A stretch of DNA of 64,000 bases from positions 62,001 to 126,000 of the forward strand of contig JBHGNT010000029.1 in the NCBI GenBank assembly GCA_043228905.1, read 5' to 3'. This document shows, piece after piece, positions 1-14,429 of this stretch. Position 1 is the stretch's first letter. Every line of letters begins with the position of its first letter. The DNA is from Azolla caroliniana (Eukaryota; Polypodiophyta). Position numbers and translations under genes: made by a program. The notes under the pieces were generated by a model. It saw only the letters and a list, made by a program, of their open reading frames with translations. It did not search any database and had not been told where the DNA came from.

Positions 1-3000
1 GAAATCCGATATCACACGAGCCAGGTATGAACATTTTCATTTACTAACGCGCTCTTCTCCACTTCCTCCTCAAATTTGCTAATTTCTTCATGTCTCTGGA
101 CCTGAGTTTCAAAATCTTGATTTTTGAATTCCATATTAGAGATAGCGTTGTTAGCTTCGATTCGCATGTTTGAACACAGAAATCCGATATCACACGAGCC
201 AGGTATGAACATTTTAATTTAGTAACACGCTCTTCTCCACTTCCTCCTCAAATTTGCTAATTTCTTCATGTCTCTGGAGCTGAGTTTCAAAATCTTGATT
301 TTTGAATTCCATATTAGAGCTAGCGTTGTTAGGTTTGATTCGCATGTTTGAACACAGAAATCCGATATCACACGAGCCAGGTATGAACATTTTAATTTAC
401 TAACGCGCTCTTCTCCACTTCCTCCTCAAATTTGCTAATTTCTTCATGTCTCTCGACGTGAGTTTCAAAATCTTGATTTTTTAATTCCATATTAGAGATA
501 GCGTTGTTAGCTTCGATTCGCATGTTTGAACACAGAAATCCGATATCACACGAGCCAGGTATGAACATTTTCATTTACTAACGCGCTCTTCTCCACTTCC
601 TCCTCAAATTTGCTAATTTCTTCATGTCTCTGGACCTGAGTTTCAAAATCTTGATTTTTTAATTCCAGATTAGAGATAGCGTTGTTAGCTTCGATTCGCA
701 TGTTTGAACACAGAAATCCGATATCACACGAGCCAGGTATGAACATTTTAATTTACAAACGCGATCTTCTCCACTACCTCCTCAAATTTGCTAATTTCTT
801 CATGTCTCTCGACCTGAGTTTCAAAATCTTGATTTTCTAATTCCATATTAGAGATAGCGTTGTTAGCTTCGATTCGCATGTTTGAACACAGAAATCCGAT
901 ATCACACGAGCCAGGTATGAACATTTTCATTTACTAACGCGCTCTTCTCCACTTCCTCCTCAAATTTGCTAATTTCTTCATGTCTCTCGACCTGAGTTTC
1001 AAAATCTTGATTTTCTAATTCCATATTAGAGATAGCGTTGTTAGCTTCGATTCGCATGTTCGAACACAGAAATCCGATATCACAAGAGCCAGGTATGAAC
1101 ATTTTAATTTACTAACGCACTCTTCTCCACTACCTCCTCAAATTTGCAAATTTCTTCATGTCTCTCGACCTGAGTTTCAAAATCTTGATTTTTTAATTCC
1201 ATATTAGAGCTAGCGTTGTTAGCTTCGATTCGCATGTTTGAACACAGAAATCCGATATCACACGAGCCAGGTATGAACATTTTAATTTACAAACGTGATC
1301 TTCTCCACTTCCTCCTCAAATTTGCTAATTTCTTCATGTCTCTGGACCTGAGTTTCAAAATCTTGTTTTTTCGATTCCATATTATAATTTACTAACGCGC
1401 TCTTCTCCACTACCTCCTCAAATTTGCAAATTTCTTCATGTCTCTCGACCTGAGTTTCAAAATCTTGATTTTTTAATTCCATATTATAGCTAGCGTTGTT
1501 AGCTTCGATTCGCATGTTTAAACACAAAAATCCGATATCACACGAGCCAGGTATGAACATTTTAATTTACTAACAGGCTCTTCTTCACTACCTCCTCAAA
1601 TTTGCTAATTTGTTCATGTCTCTCGACCTGAGTTTCAAAATCTTGATTTTTTAACTCCATATTAGAGCTAGCGTTGTTAGCTTCGATTCGCATGTTTGAA
1701 CACAGAAATCCGATATCACACGAGCCAGGTATGAACATTTTAATTTACAAACGCGATCTTCTCCACTACCTCCTCAAATTTGCTAATTTCTTCATGTCTC
1801 TCGACCTGAGTTTCAAAATCTTGATTTTCTAATTCCATATTAGAGATAGCGTTGTTAGCTTCGATTCGCATGTTTGAACACAGAAATCCGATATCACAAG
1901 AGCCAGGTATGAACATTTTAATTTACTAACGCACTCTTCTCCACTACCTCCTCAAATTTGGAAATTTCTTCATGTCTCTCGACCTGAGTTTCAAAATCTT
2001 GATTTTTTAATTCCATATTAGAGCTAGCGTTGTTAGCTTCGATTCGCATGTTTGAACACAGAAATCCGATATCACACGAGCCGGGTATGAACATTTTAAT
2101 TTACAAACGCGATCTTCTCCACTACCTCCTCAAATTTGCTAATTTCTTCATGTCTCTCGACCTGAGTTTCAAAATCTTGATTTTTTAATTCTATATTAGA
2201 GATAGCGTTGTTAGCTTCGATTCGCATGTTTGAACACAGAAATCCGATATCACACGAGCTAGGTATGAACATTTTCATTTACTAATGCGCTCTCCTCCAC
2301 TTCCTCCTCAAATTTGCTAATTTCTTCATGTCTCTCGACCTGAGTTTCAAAATCTTGATTTTTTAATTCCATATTAGAGATAGCGTTGTTAGCTTCGATT
2401 CGCATGTTTGAACACAGAAATCCGATATCACACGAGCCAGGTATGAACATTTTAATTTACTAACGCGCTCTTCTCCACTTCCTCCTCAAATTTGCTAATT
2501 TCTTCATGTCTCTCGACGTGAGTTTCAAAATCTTGATTTTTTAATTCCATATTAGAGATAGCGTTGTTAGCTTCGATTCGCATGTTTGAACACAGAAATC
2601 CGATATCACACGAGCCAGGTATGAACATTTTAATTTACTAACGCGCTCTTCTCCACTTCCTCCTCAAATTTGCTAATTTCTTCATGTCTCTCGACGTGAG
2701 TTTCAAAATCTTGATTTTTTAATTCCATATTAGAGATAGCGTTGTTAGCTTCGATTCGCATGTTTGAACACAGAAATCCGATATCACACGAGCCAGGTAT
2801 GAACATTTTCATTTACAAACGTGATCTTCTCCACTTCCTCCTCAAATTTGCAAATTTCTTCATGTCTCTCGACCTGAGTTTCAAAATCTTGATTTTTTAA
2901 TTCCATATCATAGCTAGCGTTGTTAGCTTCGATTCGCATGTTTAAACACAAAAATCCGATATCACACGAGCCAGGTATGAACATTTTAATTTACTAACAG

Positions 3001-6000
3001 GCTCTTCTTCACTACCTCCTCAAATTTGCTAATTTGTTCATGTCTCTCGACCTGAGTTTCAAAATCTTGTTTTTTCGATTCCATATTATAATTTACTAAC
3101 GCGCTCTTCTCCACTACCTCCTCAAATTTGCAAATTTCTTCATGTCTCTCGACGTGAGTTTCAAAATCTTGATTTTTTAATTCCATATTAGAGATAGCGT
3201 TGTTAGCTTCGATTCGCATGTTTGAACACAGAAATCCGATATCACACGAGCCAGGTATGAACATTTTCATTTACTAACGCGCTCTTCTCCACTTCCTCCT
3301 CAAATTTGCTAATTTCTTCATGTCTCTCGACGTGAGTTTCAAAATCTTGATTTTTTAATTCCATATTAGAGATAGCGTTGTTAGCTTCGATTCGCATGTT
3401 TGAACACAGAAATCCGATATCACACGAGCCAGGTATGAACATTTTCATTTACAAACGTGATCTTCTCCACTTCCTCCTCAAATTTGCAAATTTCTTCATG
3501 TCTCTCGACCTGAGTTTCAAAATCTTGATTTTTTAATTCCATATCATAGCTAGCGTTGTTAGCTTCGATTCGCATGTTTAAACACAAAAATCCGATATCA
3601 CACGAGCCAGGTATGAACATTTTAATTTACTAACAGGCTCTTCTTCACTACCTCCTCAAATTTGCTAATTTGTTCATGTCTCTCGACCTGAGTTTCAAAA
3701 TCTTGATTTTTTAATTCCATATTAGAGCTAGCGTTGTTAGCTTCGATTCGCATGTTTGAACACAGAAATCCGATATCACACGAGCCGGGTATGAACATTT
3801 TAATTTACAAACGCGATCTTCTCCACTACCTCCTCAAATTTGCTAATTTCTTCATGTCTCTCGACCTGAGTTTCAAAATCTTGATTTTTTAATTCTATAT
3901 TAGAGATAGCGTTGTTAGCTTCGATTCGCATGTTTGAACACAGAAATCCGATATCACACGAGCTAGGTATGAACATTTTCATTTACTAATGCGCTCTCCT
4001 CCACTTCCTCCTCAAATTTGCTAATTTCTTCATGTCTCTCGACCTGAGTTTCAAAATCTTGATTTTTTAATTCCATATTAGAGATAGCGTTGTTAGCTTC
4101 GATTCGCATGTTTGAACACAGAAATCCGATATCACACGAGCCAGGTATGAACATTTTAATTTACTAACGCGCTCTTCTCCACTTCCTCCTCAAATTTGCT
4201 AATTTCTTCATGTCTCTCGACGTGAGTTTCAAAATCTTGATTTTTTAATTCCATATTAGAGATAGCGTTGTTAGCTTCGATTCGCATGTTTGAACACAGA
4301 AATCCGATATCACACGAGCCAGGTATGAACATTTTCATTTACTAACGCGCTCTTCTCCACTTCCTCCTCAAATTTGCTAATTTCTTCATGTCTCTCGACG
4401 TGAGTTTCAAAATCTTGATTTTTTAATTCCATATTAGAGATAGCGTTGTTAGCTTCGATTCGCATGTTTGAACACAGAAATCCGATATCACACGAGCCAG
4501 GTATGAACATTTTCATTTACAAACGTGATCTTCTCCACTTCCTCCTCAAATTTGCAAATTTCTTCATGTCTCTCGACCTGAGTTTCAAAATCTTGATTTT
4601 TTAATTCCATATCATAGCTAGCGTTGTTAGCTTCGATTCGCATGTTTAAACACAAAAATCCGATATCACACGAGCCAGGTATGAACATTTTAATTTACTA
4701 ACAGGCTCTTCTTCACTACCTCCTCAAATTTGCTAATTTGTTCATGTCTCTCGACCTGAGTTTCAAAATCTTGATTTTTTAATTCCATATTAGAGCTAGC
4801 GTTGTTAGCTTCGATTCGCATGTTTGAACACAGAAATCCGATATCACACGAGCCAGGTATGAACATTTTAATTTACAAACGCGATCTTCTCCACTACCTC
4901 CTCAAATTTGCTAATTTCTTCATGTCTCTCGACCTGAGTTTCAAAATCTTGATTTTCTAATTCCATATTAGAGATAGCGTTGTTAGCTTCGATTCGCATG
5001 TTTGAACACAGAAATCCGATATCACAAGAGCCAGGTATGAACATTTTAATTTACTAACGCACTCTTCTCCACTACCTCCTCAAATTTGCAAATTTCTTCA
5101 TGTCTCTCGACCTGAGTTTCAAAATCTTGATTTTTTAATTCCATATTAGAGCTAGCGTTGTTAGCTTCGATTCGCATGTTTGAACACAGAAATCCGATAT
5201 CACACGAGCCGGGTATGAACATTTTAATTTACAAACGCGATCTTCTCCACTACCTCCTCAAATTTGCTAATTTCTTCATGTCTCTCGACCTGAGTTTCAA
5301 AATCTTGATTTTTTAATTCAATATTAGAGATAGCGTTGTTAGCTTCGATTCGCATGTTTGAACACAGAAATCCGATATCACACGAGCTAGGTATGAACAT
5401 TTTCATTTACTAACGCGCTCTCCTCCACTTCCTCCTCAAATTTGCTAATTTCTTCATGTCTCTCGACCTGAGTTTCAAAATCTTGATTTTTTAATTCCAT
5501 ATTAGAGATAGCGTTGTTAGCTTCGATTCGCATGTTTGAACACAGAAATCCGATATCACACGAGCCAGGTATGAACATTTTAATTTACTAACGCGCTCTT
5601 CTCCACTTCCTCCTCAAATTTGCTAATTTCTTCATGTCTCTCGACGTGAGTTTCAAAATCTTGATTTTTTAATTCCATATTAGAGATAGCGTTGTTAGCT
5701 TCGATTCGCATGTTTGAACACAGAAATCCGATATCACACGAGCCAGGTATGAACATTTTAATTTACAAACGCGATCTTCTCCACTACCTCCTCAAATTTG
5801 CTAATTTCTTCATGTCTCTCGACCTGAGTTTCAAAATCTTGATTTTCTAATTCCATATTAGAGATAGCGTTGTTAGCTTCGATTCGCATGTTTGAACACA
5901 GAAATCCGATATCACAAGAGCCAGGTATGAACATTTTAATTTACTAACGCACTCTTCTCCACTACCTCCTCAAATTTGCAAATTTCTTCATGTCTCTCGA

Positions 6001-9000
6001 CCTGAGTTTCAAAATCTTGATTTTTTAATTCCATATTAGAGCTAGCGTTGTTAGCTTCGATTCGCATGTTTGAACACAGAAATCCGATATCACACGAGCC
6101 GGGTATGAACATTTTAATTTACAAACGCGATCTTCTCCACTACCTCCTCAAATTTGCTAATTTCTTCATGTCTCTCGACCTGAGTTTCAAAATCTTGATT
6201 TTTTAATTCAATATTAGAGATAGCGTTGTTAGCTTCGATTCGCATGTTTGAACAGAGAAATCCGATATCACACGAGCTAGGTATGAACATTTTCATTTAC
6301 TAACGCGCTCTCCTCCACTTCCTCCTCAAATTTGCTAATTTCTTCATGTCTCTGGACCTGAGTTACAAAATCTTGATTTTTTAATTCCATATTAGAGATA
6401 GCGTTGTTAGCTTCGATTCGCATGTTTGAACACAGAAATCCGATATCACACGAGCCAGGTATGAACATTTTAATTTACTAACGCGCTCTTCTCCACTTCC
6501 TCCTCAAATTTGCTAATTTCTTCATGTCTCTCGACCTGAGTTTCAAAATCTTGATTTTTTAATTCCATATTAGAGATAGCGTTGTTAGCTTCGATTCGCA
6601 TGTTTGAACACAGAAATCCGATATCACACGAGCTAGGTATGAACATTTTCATTTACTAACGCGCTCTCCTCCACTTCCTCCTCAAATTTGCAAATTTCTT
6701 CATGTCTCTGGACCTGAGTTACAAAATCTTGATTTTTTAATTCCATATTAGAGATAGCGTTGTTAGCTTCGATTCGCATGTTTGAACACAGAAATCCGAT
6801 ATCACGCGAGCCAGGTATGAACATTTTAATTTACTAACGCGATCTTCTCCACTACCTCCTCAAATTTGCTAATTTCTTCATGTCTCTCGACCTGAGTCTC
6901 AAAATCTTGATTTTTTAATTCAATATTAGAGATAGCGTTGTTAGCTTCGATTCGCATGTTTGAACACAGAAATCCGATATCACACGAGCTAGGTATGAAC
7001 ATTTTCATTTACTAACGCGCTCTCCTCCACTTCCTCCTCAAATTTGCTAATTTCTTCATGTCTCTGGACCTGAGTTACAAAATCTTGATTTTTTAATTCC
7101 ATATTAGAGATAGCGTTGTTAGCTTCGATTCGCATGTTTGAACACAGAAATCCGATATCACACGAGCCAGGTATGAACATTTTAATTTACTGACTCGTTC
7201 TTCTCCACTTCCTCCTCAAATTTGCTAATTTCTTCATGTCTCTGGACCTGAGTTTCAAAATCTTGATTTTTTAATTCCATATTAGAGCTAGCATTGTTAG
7301 CTTCGAGTCGCATGTTTGAACACAGAAATCCGATATCAAACGAGCAAGGTATGAACATTTTAATTTACTGACTCGCTCTTCTCCACTTCCTCCTCAAATT
7401 TGCTAATTTCTTCATGTCTCTTGACCTGAGTTTCAAAATCTTGATTTTTTAATTCAATATTAGAGCTAGCGTTGTTAGCTTCGATTCGCATGTTTGAACA
7501 CAGAAATCCGATATCACACGAGCCAGGTATGAACGTTTTAATTTACAAACGTGATCTTCTCCACTTCCTCCTCAAATTTGCTAATTTCTTCATGTCTCTT
7601 GACCTGAGTTTCAAAATCTTGATTTTTTAATTCAATATTAGAGCTAGCGTTGTTAGCTTCGATTCGCATGTTTGAACACAGAAATCCGATATCACACGAG
7701 CCAGGTATGAACATTTTAATTTACAAACGTGATCTTCTCCACTTCCTCCTCAAATTTGCTAATTTCTTCATGTCTCTGGACCTGAGTTTCAAAATCTTGT
7801 TTTTTCGATTCCATATTATAATTTACTAACGCGCTCTTCTCCACTACCTCCTCAAATTTGCAAATTTCTTCATGTCTCTCGACCTGAGTTAAAAAATCTT
7901 GATTTTTTAATTCCATATCATAGCTAGCGTTGTTAGCTTCGTTTCGCATGTTTAAACACAAAAATCCGATATCACACGAGCCAGGTATGAACATTTTAAT
8001 TTACTAACAGGCTCTTCTTCACTACCTCCTCAAATTTGCTAATTTGTTCATGTCTCTCGACCTGAGTTTCAAAATCTTGATTTTTTAATTCCATATTAGA
8101 GCTAGCGTTGTTAGCTTCGATTCGCATGTTTGAACACAGAAATCCGATATCACACGAGCCAGGTATGAACATTTTAATTTACAAACGCGATCTTCTCCAC
8201 TACCTCCTCAAATTTGCTAATTTCTTCATGTCTCTCGACCTGAGTTTCAAAATCTTGATTTTCTAATTCCATATTAGAGATAGCGTTGTTAGCTTCGATT
8301 CGCATGTTTGAACACAGAAATCCGATATCACAAGAGCCAGGTATGAACATTTTAATTTACTAACGCACTCTTCTCCACTACCTCCTCAAATTTGCAAATT
8401 TCTTCATGTCTCTCGACCTGAGTTTCAAAATCTTGATTTTTTAATTCCATATTAGAGCTAGCGTTGTTAGCTTCGATTCGCATGTTTGAACACAGAAATC
8501 CGATATCACACGAGCCGGGTATGAACATTTTAATTTACAAACGCGATCTTCTCCACTACCTCCTCAAATTTGCTAATTTCTTCATGTCTCTCGACCTGAG
8601 TTTCAAAATCTTGATTTTTTAATTCAATATTAGAGATAGCGTTGTTAGCTTCGATTCGCATGTTTGAACACAAAAATCCGATATCACACGAGCTAGGTAT
8701 GAACATTTTCATTTACTAACGCGCTCTCCTCCACTTCCTCCTCAAATTTGCTAATTTCTTCATGTCTCTCGACCTGAGTTTCAAAATCTTGATTTTTTAA
8801 TTCCATATTAGAGATAGCGTTGTTAGCTTCGATTCGCATGTTTGAACACAGAAATCCGATATCACACGAGCCAGGTATGAACATTTTAATTTACTAACGC
8901 GCTCTTCTCCACTTCCTCCTCAAATTTGCTAATTTCTTCATGTCTCTCGACGTGAGTTTCAAAATCTTGATTTTCTAATTCCATATTAGAGATAGCGTTG

Positions 9001-12000
9001 TTAGCTTCGATTCGCATGTTTGAACACAGAAATCCGATATCACACGAGCCAGGTATGAACATTTTAATTTACAAACGCGATCTTCTCCACTACCTCCTCA
9101 AATTTGCTAATTTCTTCATGTCTCTCGACCTGAGTTTCAAAATCTTGATTTTCTAATTCCATATTAGAGATAGCGTTGTTAGCTTCGATTCGCATGTTTG
9201 AACACAAAAATCCGATATCACAAGAGCCAGGTATGAACATTTTAATTTACTAACGCACTCTTCTCCACTACCTCCTCAAATTTGCAAATTTCTTCATGTC
9301 TCTCGACCTGAGTTTCAAAATCTTGATTTTTTAATTCCATATTAGAGCTAGCGTTGTTAGCTTCGATTCGCATGTTTGAACACAGAAATCCGATATCACA
9401 CGAGCCGGGTATGAACATTTTAATTTACAAACGCGATCTTCTCCACTACCTCCTCAAATTTGCTAATTTCTTCATGTCTCTCGACCTGAGTCTCAAAATC
9501 TTGATTTTTTAATTCAATATTAGAGATAGCGTTGTTAGCTTCGATTCGCATGTTTGAACACAGAAATCCGATATCACACGAGCTAGGTATGAACATTTTC
9601 ATTTACTAACGCGCTCTCCTCCACTTCCTCCTCAAATTTGCTAATTTCTTCATGTCTCTGGACCTGAGTTACAAAATCTTGATTTTTTAATTCCATATTA
9701 GAGATAGCGTTGTTAGCTTCGATTCGCATGTTTGAACACAGAAATCCGATATCACACGAGCCAGGTATGAACATTTTAATTTACTGACTCGTTCTTCTCC
9801 ACTTCCTCCTCAAATTTGCTAATTTCTTCATGTCTCTGGACCTGAGTTTCAAAATCTTGATTTTTTAATTCCATATTAGAGCTAGCATTGTTAGCTTCGA
9901 GTCGCATGTTTGAACACAGAAATCCGATATCAAACGAGCAAGGTATGAACATTTTAATTTACTGACTCGCTCTTCTCCACTTCCTCCTCAAATTTGCTAA
10001 TTTCTTCATGTCTCTTGACCTGAGTTTCAAAATCTTGATTTTTTAATTCAATATTAGAGCTAGCGTTGTTAGCTTCGATTCGCATGTTTGAACACAGAAA
10101 TCCGATATCACACGAGCCAGGTATGAACGTTTTAATTTACAAACGTGATCTTCTCCACTTCCTCCTCAAATTTGCTAATTTCTTCATGTCTCTTGACCTG
10201 AGTTTCAAAATCTTGATTTTTTAATTCAATATTAGAGCTAGCGTTGTTAGCTTCGATTCGCATGTTTGAACACAGAAATCCGATATCACACGAGCCAGGT
10301 ATGAACATTTTAATTTACAAACGTGATCTTCTCCACTTCCTCCTCAAATTTGCTAATTTCTTCATGTCTCTGGACCTGAGTTTCAAAATCTTGTTTTTTC
10401 GATTCCATATTATAATTTACTAACGCGCTCTTCTCCACTACCTCCTCAAATTTGCAAATTTCTTCATGTCTCTCGACCTGAGTTTCAAAATCTTGATTTT
10501 TTAATTCCATATCATAGCTAGCGTTGTTAGCTTCGTTTCGCATGTTTAAACACAAAAATCCGATATCACACGAGCCAGGTATGAACATTTTAATTTACTA
10601 ACAGGCTCTTCTTCACTACCTCCTCAAATTTGCTAATTTGTTCATGTCTCTCGACCTGAGTTTCAAAATCTTGATTTTTTAATTCCATATTAGAGCTAGC
10701 GTTGTTAGCTTCGATTCGCATGTTTGAACACAGAAATCCGATATCACACGAGCCAGGTATGAACATTTTAATTTACAAACGCACTCTTCTCCACTACCTC
10801 CTCAAATTTGCTAATTTCTTCATGTCTCTCGACCTGAGTTTCAAAATCTTGATTTTTTAATTCCATATTAGAGCTAGCGTTGTTAGCTTCGATTCGCATG
10901 TTTGAACACAGAAATCCGATATCACACGAGCCGGGTATGAACATTTTAATTTACAAACGCGATCTTCTCCACTACCTCCTCAAATTTGCTAATTTCTTCA
11001 TGTCTCTCGACCTGAGTTTCAAAATCTTGATTTTTTAATTCAATATTAGAGATAGCGTTGTTAGCTTCGATTCGCATGTTTGAACACAGAAATCCGATAT
11101 CACACGAGCTAGGTATGAACATTTTCATTTACTAACGCGCTCTCCTCCACTTCCTCCTCAAATTTGCTAATTTCTTCATGTCTCTGGACCTGAGTTTCAA
11201 AATCTTGATTTTTTAATTCCATATTAGAGATAGCGTTGTTAGCTTCGATTCGCATGTTTGAACACAGAAATCCGATATCACACGAGCCAGGTATGAACAT
11301 TTTAATTTACTGACTCGTTCTTCTCCACTTCCTCCTCAAATTTGCTAATTTCTTCATGTCTCTGGACCTGAGTTTCAAAATCTTGATTTTTTAATTCCAT
11401 ATTAGAGCTAGCATTGTTAGCTTCGAGTCGCATGTTTGAACACAGAAATCCGATATCAAACGAGCAAGGTATGAACATTTTAATTTACTGACTCGCTCTT
11501 CTCCACTTCCTCCTCAAATTTGCTAATTTCTTCATGTCTCTTGACCTGAGTTTCAAAATCTTGATTTTTTAATTCAATATTAGAGCTAGCGTTGTTAGCT
11601 TCGATTCGCATGTTTGAACACAGAAATCCGATATCACACGAGCCAGGTATGAACATTTTAATTTACAAACGTGATCTTCTCCACTTCCTCCTCAAATTTG
11701 CTAATTTCTTCATGTCTCTGGACCTGAGTTTCAAAATCTTGTTTTTTCGATTCCATATTATAATTTACTAACGCGCTCTTCTCCACTACCTCCTCAAATT
11801 TGCAAATTTCTTCATGTCTCTCGACCTGAGTTTAAAAATCTTGATTTTTTAATTCCATATCATAGCTAGCGTTGTTAGCTTCGTTTCGCATGTTTAAACA
11901 CAGAAATCCGATATCACACGAGCCAGGTATGAACATTTTAATTTACTAACAGGCTCTTCTTCACTACCTCCTCAAATTTGCTAATTTCTTCATGTCTCTC

Positions 12001-14429
12001 GACGTGAGTTTCAAAATCTTGATTTTTTAATTCCATATTAGAGCTAGCGTTGTTAGCTTCGATTCGCATGTTTGAACACAGAAATCCGATATCACACGAG
12101 CCAGGTATGAACATTTTAATTTACAAACGCGATCTTCTCCACTACCTCCTCAAATTTGCTAATTTCTTCATGTCTCTCGACGTGAGTTTCAAAATCTTGA
12201 TTTTTTAATTCCATATTAGAGATAGCGTTGTTAGCTTCGATTCGCATGTTTGAACACAGAAATCCGATATCACACGAGCTAGGTATGAACATTTTCATTT
12301 ACTAACGCGCTCTCCTCCACTTCCTCCTCAAATTTGCTAATTTCTTCATGTCTCTGGACCTGAGTTACAAAATCTTGATTTTTTAATTCCATATTACAGA
12401 TAGCGTTGTTAGCTTCGATTCGCATGTTTGAACACAGAAATCCGATATCACACGAGCCAGGTATGAACATTTTAATTTACTAACGCGCTCTTCTCCACTT
12501 CCTCCTCAAATTTGCTAATTTCTTCATGTCTCTCGACGTGAGTTTCAAAATCTTGATTTTTTAATTCCATATTAGAGATAACGTTGTTAGCTTCGATTCG
12601 CATGTTTGAACACAGAAATCCGATATCACACGAGCCAGGTATGAACATTTTCATTTACTAACGCGCTCTTCTCCACTTCCTCCTCAAATTTGCTAATTTC
12701 TTCATGTCTCTGGACCTGAGTTTCAAAATCTTGATTTTTGAATTCCATATTAGAGATAGCGTTGTTAGCTTCGATTCGCATGTTTGAACACAGAAATCCG
12801 ATATCACTCGAGCCAGGTATGAACATTTTAATTTACTAACACGCTCTTCTCCACTTCCTCCTCAAATTTGCTAATTTCTTCATGTCTCTCGACGTGAGTT
12901 TCAAAATCTTGATTTTTTAATTCCATATTAGAGATAGCGTTGTTAGCTTCGATTCGCATGTTTGAACACAGAAATCCGATATCACACGAGCCAGGTATGA
13001 ACATTTTCATTTACTAACGCGCTCTTCTCCACTTCCTCCTCAAATTTGCTAATTTCTTCATGTCTCTGGACCTGAGTTTCAAAATCTTGATTTTTGAATT
13101 CCATATTAGAGATAGCGTTGTTAGCTTCGATTCGCATGTTTGAACACAGAAATCCGATATCACTCGAGCCAGGTATGAACATTTTAATTTACTAACACGC
13201 TCTTCTCCACTTCCTCCTCAAATTTGCTAATTTCTTCATGTCTCTCGACCTGAGTTTCAAAATCTTGATTTTTTAATTCAATATTAGAGATAGCGTTGTT
13301 AGCTTCGATTCGCATGTTTGAACACAGAAATCCGATATCACACGAGCTAGGTATGAACATTTTCATTTACTAACGCGCTCTCCTCCACTTCCTCCTCAAA
13401 TTTGCTAATTTCTTCATGTCTCTGGACCTGAGTTTCAAAATCTTGATTTTTTAATTCCATATTAGAGATAGCGTTGTTAGCTTCGATTCGCATGTTTGAA
13501 CACAGAAATCCGATATCACACGAGCCAGGTATGAACATTTTAATTTACTGACTCGTTCTTCTCCACTTCCTCCTCAAATTTGCTAATTTCTTCATGTCTC
13601 TGGACCTGAGTTTCAAAATCTTGATTTTTTAATTCCATATTAGAGCTAGCATTGTTAGCTTCGAGTCGCATGTTTGAACACAGAAATCCGATATCAAACG
13701 AGCAAGGTATGAACATTTTAATTTACTGACTCGCTCTTCTCCACTTCCTCCTCAAATTTGCTAATTTCTTCATGTCTCTTGACCTGAGTTTCAAAATCTT
13801 GATTTTTTAATTCAATATTAGAGCTAGCGTTGTTAGCTTCGATTCGCATGTTTGAACACAGAAATCCGATATCACACGAGCCAGGTATGAACATTTTAAT
13901 TTACTAACGCGCTCTTCTCCACTACCTCCTCAAATTTGCTAATTTATTCATGTCTCTCGAGCTGAGTTTTAAAATCTTGATTTTGTAATTCCATATCATA
14001 GCTAGCGTTGTTAGCTTCGATTCGCATGTTTGAACACCGAAATCCGATATCACACGAGCCAGGTATGAACATTTTAATTTACTGACTCGTTCTTCTCAAC
14101 TTCCTCCTCAAATATACTAATTTCTTCATGTCTCTCGACCAGAGTTTCAAAATCTTGATTTTTTAATTCCATATTAGAGCTAGCGTTGTTAGCTTCGAGT
14201 CGCATGTTTGAACACAGAAATCCGATATCAAACGAGCAAGGTATGAACATTTTAATTTACTGACTCGCTCTTCTCCACTTCCTCCTCAAATTTGCTAATT
14301 TCTTCATGTCTCTTGACCTGAGTTTCAAAATCTTGATTTTTTAATTCAATATTAGAGCTAGCGTTGTTAGCTTCGATTCGCATGTTTGAACACAGAAATC
14401 CGATATCACACGAGCCAGGTATGAACATT